Positions 49,801-62,217 of a DNA stretch of 64,000 nt are shown piece after piece. The DNA is from Toxoplasma gondii ME49 (Eukaryota > Apicomplexa > Conoidasida > Eucoccidiorida > Sarcocystidae), in the NCBI RefSeq assembly GCF_000006565.2, contig NC_031470.1, positions 746,954 to 810,953 of the forward strand. The letters are read 5' to 3'. The notes below the pieces were generated by a model. It saw only the letters and a program-made list of their open reading frames with translations, was not told the DNA's origin and made no database searches. Numbering within the stretch: position 1 is the first letter of the stretch; each line of letters starts with the position of its first letter. The translations under genes and the position numbers were made by a program.

Positions 49801-51519
49801 AAGTCTGTCAGAAGAATATTTCGGACAGAGAAAATCAGATAGTTGTAATGCGCGTGTCTCGCCTTGAAGACGTGGAAGTTCTCTATTGCTCTCCGTGTCC
49901 GGAGCCGCATGCAGAGTGTTGGCGGTGGCACGGAACAAGGAAGCGAAGGAAATACGTCAACCTCTCTGACAACTATTGTGAAGTAAAGGAAGAGCGGTTC
50001 CAATTCTGAGACGTGTTTGGAAACCAACATCGATATGGGAACCCGCTTGTGAGAGTCTAAACGGAGCCTTGCAGCTGTCTACCGAGGTATCTGTTGTATG
50101 CACACCCAGAAGCGGTTTGGAGTCGCTCACGTTCACCTAGACAGCTGCGTATGCCATGAAACGTCACAAAATATCTTTTTCTGGAGCGAAGGCACACTAC
50201 TCTCAACGAAAAGATGAATCTACGAATATATGGAAAACAAGACAAATACATATATATATATATATACATATGTATGTCGGAAAGTATGGTTTCCTCTCTG
50301 GAAAGAGAATCCGGTGAACCAGAGAGACCGTAGAGCTGCCTGTCTGACGCAGCGAACAGACCATCTGGTGCAAACTGAGCGGTGGGACTCCCGACAGACA
50401 CCTCCTTCGTGCTGTCTATACACCCCATCGGGTCTCACGTCCTGTGTTTGCTTCTCTTTCTGTTCTGGCGGAACTGTGTGCGTCTGCTACACGCCAAGTC
50501 TGCATCTGACCAGGTATATGTACACCTCAAGGGATCTCTCGCCTCTCTCTGCGGTGGACAAACCTTCGGCGACGACCCGAGGCGATCTGCCTCTGTGCTA
50601 GTGTGTTTGGCCACCTGCGTAAGCTGACGACTGCTGCATGAAGAGACCTACCTCGTGCCTGTTTCGGCTGAGAAAACTGTTTGCACGCAGCCGCGAGGTG
50701 GAGGAGCGACGGGAGCTCCAGGCCCCCCGCGCCCGAGTGCTCGGGCCACATGCCCAAGAAGAGTTCTGTTTTCTTTTCCCCTTTGTTGACTTTCTGTCCC
50801 TCCTCTTGGCTGCCCTCCGGCTGCTCTTCAGAAGCGGCCTCGCGCGTCTCCTCTTTGGCTCTCGACTGAGAAGTCAGTTCACCTTCTTCTTCATTCGCTT
50901 CTTCGCGCCTCGCGTCGGACCCAGCCGGGCACTCCGCCGACCGCTGCGGTGTCTGTACACCTGAGGATTCGGCGCCTGCTTGCCGCTTCAGCGGCGGGGA
51001 GGAGAAGGGTGTCGCGGAGGTTTCTTGAGGCATCTCGGGGAACCAGGAATCCGCGAAACCGGGGACAGACGAGTTGATGGAGGAAGACACAGCATATGAG
51101 ATACGGCAGGGAACGGAGGAAGAGTCTGAGGAAGGCGACGCGGAGCTCCCGGAAGAAGAAGACATATCGGCTTCGACCATGTTGCTCCTCTCCTCTCCAA
51201 CAGAGTCGTCCACCGACCCGCTGGAGCCTGGGACTTCATCTGTGGTCTCTGTCTGTTCTCGACTTGATTGACCATCTTCTCCTTCCGTCTCTGCATGCAC
51301 GTGCTCTGGCTCTTCCATTGCATGCTCCAAACTGTGGCTGGGATCTCCTTCGTCTCCTCCCGGGCGACCGCGGCTCTCTTCTTCACGTGCCATCTCACTG
51401 TCCTCTGCATGCGCCTCTGGATCACTCCCTGTGTCCATCTCCGGTCCCCCTTTATCTGTCTCCATCTGTCCTCCCGCCGCCTGTGTACGGACACCCGCTG
51501 CCGAAGACAGTGTCTCCAT
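46820..51519 (-). CDS. hypothetical CxxC-pair protein (putative zinc-binding), 555 aa
   Basis: Seven exons in matching phase: 51519-50652, 49963-49692, 48604-48398, 47974-47889, 47613-47518, 47246-47164, 46875-46820 (1668 nt). The first 250 residues are acidic, Ser/Glu-rich and disordered, starting METLSSAAGVRTQAAGG. The rest looks folded: LELPSLLHLAAACKQF, then AIENFHVFKARHAHYNYLIF, an amphipathic segment (SAEEKTQLQRRYHRVARQL), VCPTCGHFAQFRLL, EDVWEIMREQEKQLRC, and LCTTCVDAFVRW about 80 residues later. The two CxxC pairs could form one four-Cys zinc site (inference). The short last exon ends ETAESEDS. Two-CxxC arrangements occur in several unrelated families, for example the Atg14 N-terminus, but I see no further support for any, so no function is assigned. 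Exons 2, 4 and 7 rest on phase continuity; the exon-2 acceptor is AGAG rather than a textbook site. Confidence 0.7.
50248..50276. repeat. (TA)n microsatellite
   Basis: Alternating TA repeat of about 20 bp with CATATG edges in intron 1 of the CxxC protein gene (minus strand). Confidence 0.85.
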
Positions 51520-53627
51520 ACTGACAAAAGCTCGTCGCTTTCTTTGTCGAGAAGGGGCTCTTTGGACTCCGTTCTGTTGCGGAGAAAAATGGGCTGGACT
51601 CCTTAACAGAGTAAGGCTGTTGAAATTAAGCTCCTACAATCAATGGCAGTTCACGCCGATTCCGCTCTAGGCGTCATCTGGTGCAGCTGAGACTTCGAGT
51701 GTACAGGCCCAGCGTCCGGGAGAACCTCCTGCTCCAGCCACGTCGCCTTTCTGCTGCGAGGGGAGGCTTGCGGAGGCGTTTTTCGAAGTGCGGAGACGCA
51801 AATGAGAAATGCGTTGAAGAAAAAAGGATTACCCGGAGCCTCTGTCTGTGTTCCTGTTTTCCGCAGTCTCAAAACGCGCAATCATAACCAGTGACAGTTC
51901 GATGTTTCCGGTGTCGAGGATCGGCGCGTGCCAACGGTTTCCGTTTCGCGGTTTCCTTGACTTTTCAAGAACCTGTTGCTCTTCTAAGGGAACAACACGC
52001 ACAATGGGAAGACCAAAAACCAGAGATTTTCTGGTGTGTCAGGGCGCTAGGTCTCGTCTGACAGACGAATCCGCCAACAGACGACGTGCAGTCGGCTGTA
52101 TTTACCGCCGATGGGGACGGCGGGGAAGCGGATGGCGTTCGCCGAGTCTTCCGCCGGGGATCCCTTCAGAAAAAAACTCAAAGATCTGGTGATTCAAGAC
52201 ACTGCGAAAGTAGAGGGAAAACAGCGGAGAAAAAGGTTCGCCGATCAATGAGTTGGTGTGCATGTGTGCCTGGGTCGAGAGACCCCCCGGCATGAACGCC
52301 GCAACCGTCCCGAGGCTTAAGAAGGAGAGTTTTTTACATACATCCGAGGTGTCCAGAAAGGCTACTCCCTGCAGTTTGTCCGAGTTCGCTGGCGAGTGGT
52401 GTCTTGGTTTTCATATCACATGAAAAGCCGGAGTTCCCCGGCACAGCGGATCTCTTTGCTTGGAGGGTGGCAACCTGGTGCTGTCACCATGGACGGGGGC
52501 GCTTTCTCGAGCGTGGCTCCATCTTGCATGCCCAGTGAGAGAAGAAAGAAATCGAGAGATTTGTCCGCGTCGTCTCGCTAGAAAATTAACTCCTCCACTT
52601 CGCTTTTGCTGCCAAGTCAGGGAGGGATCGGGTTTCTATCTTTGTATTCTTTGCAGGCTTCCTCACCTCGCTGCACGCAGGAATCGGCGCCTTGGAGGCG
52701 AGTCCGCAGTTTTTCGGCGCTGGTTCCGGCAGGCTTTTCCCTTTTTTTTGGCTCCGCCTTCTACGGAGATCTTTTCTGCATCGAGTTTCACGCAGGGAAA
52801 TCTCTGTTCTCGCCGAACTTATGCTTTAACCCCGTCCGGCAGACTCCGCTTCTAGCGCCGTGCATCTGGACTGCGTTTCTCCGAATACCAGACTGGTCAG
52901 GTTGCGTCTTTGCCCCTCTGTTCTCCCCGTTCACGGCACGTTTGTGGTTCTTCGCGAATGCCATCTTTGATTTTCTATAAAGGTGTTACCGAATCGCCGA
53001 CCAGAGGGTCTGCTGCCTGGCGGAAGTCGCCTTAAAGTCGAACTTTCCAGCAGCGAGGCAGGAAAACTCGCTGATCGAAAGCGACAAACACCGTTTTTGG
53101 GTTCGCGCCGACTCGTGCATGAACCTCCCGTGGGAAGCCTCTCTTTGCCGTGCACTTCCCACTCGGCAGAGACTTGTTCACGCCGCGTTGTTTGCCCAAA
53201 AGACTTTTTCCTCGTAGGCCCCTCTGCTTCTAAGTGCGGTGAATCCCCATCGCGTGCAGGGAAAGACACTCGGCCTTTGCTTTCCTATTTATCCGGTCGA
53301 ACAAGGCCGAGCTCTTCTCCCTCTCTCCACCCCCAGCCTGGAGAGTCGCGTCCAGCAGCGTCCTTCTTCAGGCGTACGTACAGCTGGAACCAGACAGCGG
53401 TTCCTTCAGTCCTGCGGTGACAGACGTTCCGAGAGCCGTTCGACTTTTTGCTTGGATTTGTGTCTCCCGTTCCGCGCCATGTTTGTGTAGCACTCCTCAG
53501 CTAAAGGAGTCCCGCTCTGTCGACCACGAGCAGTGGAGTTGTGTGGAGACAGTCTCCTTTTATCGTCTCGTTCTTCGCTTTCCGCTTCCCCTGGGCTTAT
53601 CGGGAGCTCAAGAGTCAAAAAACGAAG
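51520..53627. promoter_or_regulatory. divergent intergenic region, probable shared promoter
   Basis: About 2.1 kb between the start of the CxxC protein gene (51519, minus) and the chosen start of the M14 carboxypeptidase (53628, plus). I find no supportable gene inside. The frame upstream of 53628 stays open to a GTG at 53541, so that stretch is probably 5' UTR. Coccidian promoters lack TATA boxes, so no start site can be marked from sequence. Confidence 0.45.
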
Positions 53628-56600
53628 ATGGAGGCGAATCACCGGAGCTCGGCGACGGGCGGGCGTCTCGCCGGCCCTTGCATGCATCACCGAGCCACAG
53701 AGAAGACAGACAGAAAGAAGGCCGAGGTGTCGCAACTCTTTTCTGAACGTCCTCTCGCGAGAAAGTTGAGTTTTTCGCCTTCTGTCGACGTCGAAACTGA
53801 ACGCACAACTGCTGCGAGAGACTCTACGTCTCCTCCTTATCTCGGCACCGCCTGCGACTGCCGATCCCTGGGACGAGGCCGCCTGTTGTTGTTCATGTCT
53901 TCTTCTGTGTCCTCAAGTTCGTCACATTTGTCGTCCTCAGATTCTCTCATCTCGCCTTCGTCGACTGCTACTTCTCACTCTCTCGTGAAGAGCGCCCGCA
54001 ATCTGTCTGTTGACGCAGCAGCGGACGACTGTTTCGTTTCTCCGGTCTCTTCGTTATGTCTGTCCTTCGTCGAAGCCTCGCGTTCTGGAGACCCGTCTTC
54101 TTCTTTGTGCACTCACACCTCTGTTTCCTCTAACGCGCGCATCTCTTCCCGGTCAGCCGCAGACTCGCTCTCTGCCTCTCCATCAGAGTCTCCGTCTGTC
54201 TCCTTCCTTGCGTCTTCTGCCCCTCCGGCGTTCTCCTTGGCCCGACTGTGTCGAGAGCTTGACGCGTCTGTCGACTCTGAGACGCTCTCGTCGCTGCCGA
54301 CGCCATCTTGCAGTTCTCTGCGCGCGCAATCGCCTGCAGAACTCCTCTTCGGCCTCACGCGTCGCCGGTGGAGAGACACCCGAACGCGTCCTGGTTCTTT
54401 CTGCCCTGAGTCGCTTCTTTCTTCTCGCGGTGGAAGAACGAGGCCCCGCCAGGCAAGAGCACGCGAGCTGGTCGCGAGCAAGTACAGGGCAGAGCAAGGA
54501 GGATTGGAGTCGTTCTGCTCTGTCTCCTCCATTTCGGTGGCGACTGCTCCTCGGCTTCGACTGAATTCGCGAGGAGACAGGCCTTGCCGTGGCGTTTCGT
54601 CCTCTCCTCAAGAGAAACACCTTGGTCAAACGGAGGTTCTTCCTCGCACCTTGAGAGACGCGTCTGCGTCGTTGAGGCGGAGTAACGAGGACGCATCTTT
54701 TCGTCGAACAGTTCTCACTTCCGTTCTGCAAGCCAACAAAAATGTCACTTCCTGTCTCCCTCCCTGTTATCGTCTTTCTCGAGTTCTCCTCTTCTCCGTG
54801 GTTGCCTTCCTCCTCATCTACGTCGCCTCCCTCTTCCGTGCGGCCCCCACGGCACCGGGTGTACGTACACTGGGCGAGGCCCCCCAGCTCCGCGCGTTTC
54901 ACCCGCCTTTCGCCTTCATGCCGACGCCGTCTTTGCTGTTTGCCAGTGCAGCACGGGACCCTGTACCTTCGTCCTCTTCTTCTGTTTCTTCTGTGGCGTT
55001 TAAGGCGAGGCCGGTGGCGCCTTACACCTACGAAGAGATTTTGAAGGAACTAGGGGAGATTCAGGAAACCTGCCGTTCTCTGGTGCGAGTCTCCGACTGG
55101 GGTCGCGAGTCGGGGCTCTCTGTCTTCATGAGCCGGTGAGTGTAGAAGCAGAGGAAAGAAGGAGAGAAGAGGAGATGGGGAGCAAAGGAGAAGAGGAGAG
55201 TGGGAGACGAGAGAGCGATATGAAGCGGAAGAGCGAAGCGGACAGGAGAAAAAGGAGTTGAGGACAGATGCAGAAAAGGAGAGACAGAGAAGAAGCCTTT
55301 TGTCTTGGCGAGAGGGAAACAGAGAAGTGAAGTGACACGAGCATCCGGAGATGAAAGGAAGGAAGGAACGGGGGAGAGCAGAGGAAAACGAACTCGGGAG
55401 ATGAAGAGACAGAAAGAGAGAAGATGGGTCTCCAGGGAAGGAGAGAGAAAAATTCGCAAGTAACGAGACAGGAACGCGGAGAGAGTAGCAGAGAACAGAG
55501 GAGGGGAAGGGAGACATGTCTGCTTTTGGTGGCGCTAAGGGAAAGGAGTGATTAACGATGATTTTCAGTGGCCGTCTTGTCTTTCTTGTGTTTTTTTCTC
55601 TTTCTGGGGCCCTGTCTCTGTCTTCGCTCTGTCGAGAGCGTCATCAGTAGTTTTCGTTGCTTTCTTTCTTTTCTCTGCAATGTTGCTGTTCCAGTTCTCC
55701 TCTTTTTCTTGGTATAATGTTGCCTCGCTTTCTCGTTTTGTCCGTCTGCTTCACGATGTTGCCGAGATGCCCCCGCTGGCGACTGGGCAGACCCTCGAAG
55801 ACGAAGGCAGTGTCTGTGTATCCAACGCGAGCGGCGAAGCCTCGGAACCGAGTGTTGCTTCCTTCTCTGCTTTCCAATTCTCAGATTTTCTTGCGGAACT
55901 TCTGACGCGTGTCAACTGCCTCTTGTTGAGGTCGGAGACATTGACTTTCTCTCTCCAGCTACGCCCACCGTCTTCTTCAGGTACGTCTCTTCTCTTTCCT
56001 CAGAAGTAGAGTAGGTGCCGGCTCGTAGTCTTGCGCCTGTGTCAAAGGAAGAACGCTCTGCGCATTTCCCCACAGGCTTGACGGTCCATCCATCCCCGTC
56101 ACAATAGGGAATCGATTCACAGTTGATGCTGAGAAGGCTCGCATTTTTCAGTGGACGGACAAGTGTGGCATTTCGTGAAGGCCCTAACGTCATCGTCGCT
56201 CTTAATGTGCCTCATTCTCGAATGGTGACTTTCGCACCTCGTGCGGAGTTCAAAGGAATTTCAACCGAGGCTGGAGGTTCTCCTGTCTCAGGGAAATTCG
56301 AGATTGCAGTCTGCTGAGCGAGAGTAATTCTGCTCTCGGGAAAACGTCGACTTTGTTTCCACGACAATCTTTATGGTGCTTGCCGTGCTCTTTCTCCTCA
56401 GAGACTCGCTTTCTTCCAAAGTCGAAACGCGACCCTTTTCTGTGTAGAAAACAAGGTGCACACACATACAAATTCTACCTTGTTGTCTCTCTGCGTCCCC
56501 TTCTCACTGTCTGGGTCTGTTTTTCCATCTTCCTCGCTCTGTTTCCCTCTCTTTCTCTCTCTCTGTGCATGTTCTCGTCGATGTCTCTTGCACTCTCTTC

Positions 56601-59600
56601 CTCTTTTTCTAAAGCACCTTGTGCTGCGTCTAGGTGCTGTGCCTCTCGTGCTTGACTATCGATTCTCCGTAACGTCATCCGTTCATTTCTGGTTGACCAT
56701 AGCACCTCGCTTCCTTGCGAGAGGCTGGCGGGTGTCTTCATCCCTGTGTGCGTCTGATGTTTCCTCGTTGCTCTGTCCCCGAGCTGCACATCGAGAGGAG
56801 AACTGCTCTAAAATCCAGATGGTCTGCGTCGTCCGTCTGGGGTTGACAGTCTCTGTGAAAAGGATTCATCAGTTGTTCCAGGGCCCTCTGTGAACGCGAC
56901 AGTCTAAGTGTATCTCTCTTTGTTCTTCTGCTCTCCCTTCACCTCTTGATACACGTGCGTCACCATCGTGCTTTTCTTTTCATCTGTGGCGTATTTCTCT
57001 TCGTTTCTCTCCTCCTCTCATCTTTGTGGCACTGCGTTCTATCTGCTTGTTTCGCCTGATGCCGCGCTTCTCGTCTGTGTCCTTCGTTTCTCCTCTGGAT
57101 CCTGGATTTCCTCTTCTCGACCGGCCTTCCCGCTTCGCCGTCTTCAGTCGCCGTTCGTGTGCCTTCCCGCCCTCTCCTCCTGCACCCCCACTCTTTCTGC
57201 CTCGTTTTCCTCGTTTTCCGTCATTCTTCTCAGCGGCGCCGTTCACGGAGACGAACGCGCAGGACCGACTGCAGCTGTCGAGCTCGTCCGCTACTTGTGT
57301 GCAAGGTACCGACGAGATGGCGAGGTAAGGCCCCTTCGCGACTTCGCTCTCTCTCTCGCTCTGCGTCGTCTCTGAGCAGACTTCTTCGCGTCCACTCTTT
57401 TCTCTCGCCTGTGGCGTCTCTGAAAAAAGAGACAAACCCCACCGTACATGCAGCGGCCGCGCCGCCCTCGCTCCGACGCCTCGTACCGAGCAGCTCCCAT
57501 CGAAAAGGCATCCCTAAGCAAATGGCACTCTGCCTACATTCACAGATACTTGCGCACACACAAATATATATATATATATATTTATATGCATTCACGAAGA
57601 ACAGATATATCAAAATGCACATGCGCTTCTTTGTCTCTGCCTTGCTGTGTATCAATGCAGTATCTGGAAGAAACGAACAGTTTGTATGGTTTCTTGACTG
57701 TGCGTTTTCGTGTTTCCTACTTTCCCTTTCTCTACTGGTCAAGCGGATTTTTCTCCTGGCGATGGGGAGAAGAGACAGAACATCCTTATCTGGTTTGCAG
57801 TACATGTATATAAAGATACATATATATATCTACATTTATATGTATAGATATATACATTTATATATATATATATATGTATAGGAGAGAAAGATGTAAGAAC
57901 CCTGGAAGGTGTCGCTCATCGCGTGCGTCGTTTCAATTGTGACCTTCGTTTTTATTTTCTCGCTTTTCTTCGGTGCTCAACGCCAAAGGCTCTTGCGGAT
58001 GTGCCGTTAATTCCTTCGTTTTCTTTCTTCTGTACGTTCTCTTCAGACTCTTTTTCCTTCGGTTCTCTTCGACGTTTTCTTCTCTTCCGTCCATTGTCCT
58101 CCTCCCTTCTTCGATTTAGTCCTGCTTACGTCCATTTTTTCCCACTGCTTCCCTTTTTTTCTCCTCTTATTTTGCGGCTTTGTGATTCGTTTCTGCTTTC
58201 CTGAACTTTTCACCTAACCGCCTGTCTTTCTTCCTTACAAGGTTCTTTCTACCGAGGTCTCCCTTTTTTTAGGTGTTTTTTCTTCTCTGTCTCCTCGTTT
58301 TTGACTTTTTTCCTTTCCTCAGGTCACCTTCTTGGTGCGGAACCGGCGAGTGCTCGTCATGCCCTTTCCGAACGTCCTGGGCTTCGCCTGGAACTTCCGC
58401 GAGGAAGCTGGAGTCGACGTCAATCGAGACTTCCCCTACCAAAGACAGTCCAGCCAGTGCTTCCAATCTGTCGCGGCGCGGTAGGAGGCAGGCAGGATCG
58501 CGTTCCCCAATTCAGTCTCCCCCATCTTTCGTCTCGCTTTTTCGTTCTTTCTCCCTCATAATTTTATCCTCTCCCCTCTGTTCCTTCTTCCTGATTATGA
58601 TGCTCAATTTGCATTCCTTCTTCCTCTCGCTTATCCTCTTTCCTTTGCTCTCTCCCTTTCATTTTCTCCCCTCTCCTCCGTTCTTTCATCTCTCTGAGGT
58701 GCCGTCCCCCTCTCTTTTCCGTCTTTCTGTCCTCTGTCTCCGTCCTCTCTGCGTCTCTCCCCGCTCTTCTTTCTCGTTGTTTTGATTTGAAAGACCGTGT
58801 CACCAGTCTGTGCTTGTCGAGAGGCTGTCCGGTGTCTGTGCACTCTCACGCCTTCGTTTTTTCGCTTTATCGTAAATTTTTTCCAGAGCAATCAACGAGG
58901 TATTCCGATCTCACCTGATTCTCGGCGGCATCACCTGGCACGGAGGCATGCGCGCTGTCGCATACCCTTGGGGCTCGTATGACCATTCTCAGCAGGTGCG
59001 TTATTCTTATATTTCTTTTCGCTTCCTTCTAAGATATCAGGTGTGCTTTTCCTTCCTTCTCCTCACTTCTACATTTTTCTTATCCTCTCTTCTTTCGTCT
59101 TCTCCTCACTTCTGCTTTTTTCTTCTCCTCACTTCTGCTTTTTCTTATCGTCTCTTCTGCTTTTTCCTTATCGTCTCTTCTGCTTTTTCCTTATCGTCTC
59201 TTCTGCTGTCTTTTTCTCCTCACTTCTGCTTTCGGTCCCTCTATACACTCCAAGTTTTCGCTGCTCCCTCTCTCGAGAAAAAGAGGAAAGCGTCATGTTC
59301 GTGTACGAACCTCTTCGCCATCATCCTCGCAGAACTGCATTTTCGCACATCAGAGAAGAGAGAGGAGCGCCTGAGGACGAGGAACGGGAGCCGTGTTCTT
59401 TTCGTGAGAGAAGAAAAGAGGCTCTCCGGCGTTTCTGGAAGAAAGAAGGAAGGCACCATTCAGCTTCCCGAGGAAGGACAGAGCGCCGCTGCCATGTTTT
59501 GGTAGTGCATTCTTTCCAGCTGTCACCCACGAATTCCTCGCGCATGCAGATTGCCTGCTCCTTTCCAAGACTGTTTTCTCCTTTTTTCAGCTAGGAAGAG

Positions 59601-61666
59601 ATCGGTGGCAGTCGCGCGCTTCGCCAGATGACGCGGCTTTCAAATCCCTCGCCCGCGTGCTTCAGGTGCGACACAGAAAGGAAACGTTTCAAATTTTTCT
59701 CCCAGAAGACTTCTGCCTGCATCGTTCTTCTGTGGTTGCGTCTCTTCTGTATGCCTTCCCGGTTTCCCTGTTTCTTCATCTTGTTCCTCCCCTCCGCCTG
59801 TGTTGCGTTTTCTGGCGGGTCGTTGTCTGCTTCTCTGCCGCCGCCTCGCCTTCTCCGTCTTCGCAGGCCACCCTCTTTTGTCTGTCTCCGGGCATCCGCG
59901 GCTCTCTGTCCAGCTTGGTCTCTCTCTCCATGTCTCTGTCTTTCTTCTCTTTCCTCTCCTTTGTTTCTCTTCCACCCTCTCGTTCTCTTTCTGCTCTGCT
60001 CCGTTCCCGCATCTCTCGCTGCCGGTGCGGGCGTTCTGTGCGTGTGTCCTCGTCGCCTCTCTTCCACTTTATCTTCTCTCTCATTTGTTCCCCTGTCTCA
60101 CTTTCTCCTCTCTCTCTTCTCTGCACCCGCTGCGCCCCCTGTGCTTCATTCTCGGCCTTCCTTCGCTTCGGTTTTCAGCGAGCTGGAGGCCTCGACAAGG
60201 AAAATGGAGACTTCTACTACCCCACAGGGTCGATGACGAACCTCGTCTATCCCGTCAGTGGCGGAATGGAGGACTGGGCCTACGGGGCTTCCTTCGAACC
60301 TTCGCCCGACCCCATTTCTGTCTGCGAACCTGCTCCCTACGAGCTTCCCTCCGCTTCTCTCTCCAGTGCCTCTACATCTGCTTCCTCCCCTTCCTCTTCT
60401 TCTCCTTCTTCTCCTTCTTCTCCTCCCTCTTCTCCTTCTTCGCCTTCATCTCCTCCCTCGTCTCCTTCTCTTCGTTCGTTTCGGCACCTGTTCAGAGAGA
60501 GCACGAAGGCGCGCGCGCAGGGTAGCCGAGCTGCGAGAGAAGAGAAGAACCAGGAAGTCGAACACGCACAAGAAGAGACAGAAGAACAGACAAAAGACGA
60601 AGGAGAAGAAGCGTCTCGCGAGAGTCGCCGCCTGTCGGGTGCAGGCAGCAGGCGCGGTGGACACAAACTTCTTTTGCGAGGTGGAGGCGACGAGGAAGAC
60701 GCGTGGTTGCCGAGGGGTGACGTTCGGGAACGAGACAGTGAAGAGGAAGTTGGGGAGAATGGAACGGCTTCTGGAGCTGAAGAGAAACAGCGAGAAGGAG
60801 AGGTCGAACGGAGGGCGAAGAGCGGAACGGACAGCCTTCAATCTTCTGAAGAGAGATGGAAAATCGACTACAAACAGGGGGCTAAGCGTTACGGATACCC
60901 CGCCTCCAGAAGCGTCTACTCCACCCCAGATGTTAGCTCGGCTCTCTTCTTAGTTGAAATGCACGACAACAAAGCTCCTTCTCGCGTCTCGATGGGTGAG
61001 ATTTCTTCTCTTCGAACTCCACTTTCAGAGGGGAAAGAGCGGAGATTTCAAACATTGCGGTTCCTCCTGTCTCTTCTCTCTGCGTTGCTGTACAGAGTAT
61101 TCTCTTCTCTCTCCATGTTGTTACATAGGGTTTCTCTCCTCTCGCTCTGTGCTGTTCCGTTGAAGCTTCTTCTCTCCAGTTTTTTCTTCCTTTGCAATCG
61201 TTCCCGTCCTGCCTCCTTTGCGTCCATGTGGAGAGTTTTATTTTCTTTGTTCTGTCGTAACTGAGGTCAATGCATGCTAAACAGTATATTCATGGCACCC
61301 AGTGTATGGCGCTTCATTCGAAAACGAAAAATTCGGACTTCAAAAGAGTCGTCGTGTCCAAATCGCCGTCGCGCGTTTTTCTGTCGTGCGGCGTACGATG
61401 TCTTTCTCTGCCACAGCTTGGGATGCCAGCCTGGATTTCTCTCTTTTCTCTCTCTTCTCTCTTCCTGTTCTTCCATCTGTGTGTCCTGCATGTGCGCTGT
61501 TCTCTGTCTTCGTATCTGCTCCCTTCTCCCTCTATCCCTCTCTCTACAGATACACTTCCATACACAGAGATATATGTTTTTACTGTCTTTCTTACCTACT
61601 TTTGTCTTAGATATAGTGTTATATATGTTAATATATTACGTGTGTATACATACATTTTCCTATACA

Positions 61667-61697
<31 letters not shown>

Positions 61698-62180
61698 TTA
61701 TTACATGTCCATGCAAGCATTTCCATATGTGTATGTACATAGCTGTACGTTGCATACATGTGCATATGTTTCCACACGTATGCATATATAGAGAGATGTG
61801 TGCCGACAAATGTACCTACATGCCTGTGGTTCACCTTACAGGTCCTCGCCCGGTGGATCGCCCGAGCTTGCTTCTACCAGAGGAGGAAGAAGTGGAGACG
61901 GACGAAGACGGAGGCGCTGGCGAGAAGAACGACTTTTTGACCATTAGAAATGTCCGTCTCGCGTTGAAGTTCATCGAGAAGGCAAAGCCGGACCTTCTCT
62001 TTACGTCGACCCCTCCTTTGTATCAACCTCCAGGTATTCGCCTGTCTGTGTGTGTCTCTCTCTACTCGCTCCTTTCTGGAAGCTACCGTGATACATCGCT
62101 CGGTGTCCGGTCACATCGTTTCCTCGGTTCCTAATGGATTTCTGTCGACGTGAATCTCTCTATCTATGTTCATCTACATA

Positions 62181-62217
<37 letters not shown>

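Noticed and set aside
49467..50009. + strand 168-codon frame opposite the CxxC gene
   Set aside because: It lies antisense to exon 2 of the minus gene and shows no independent signals.
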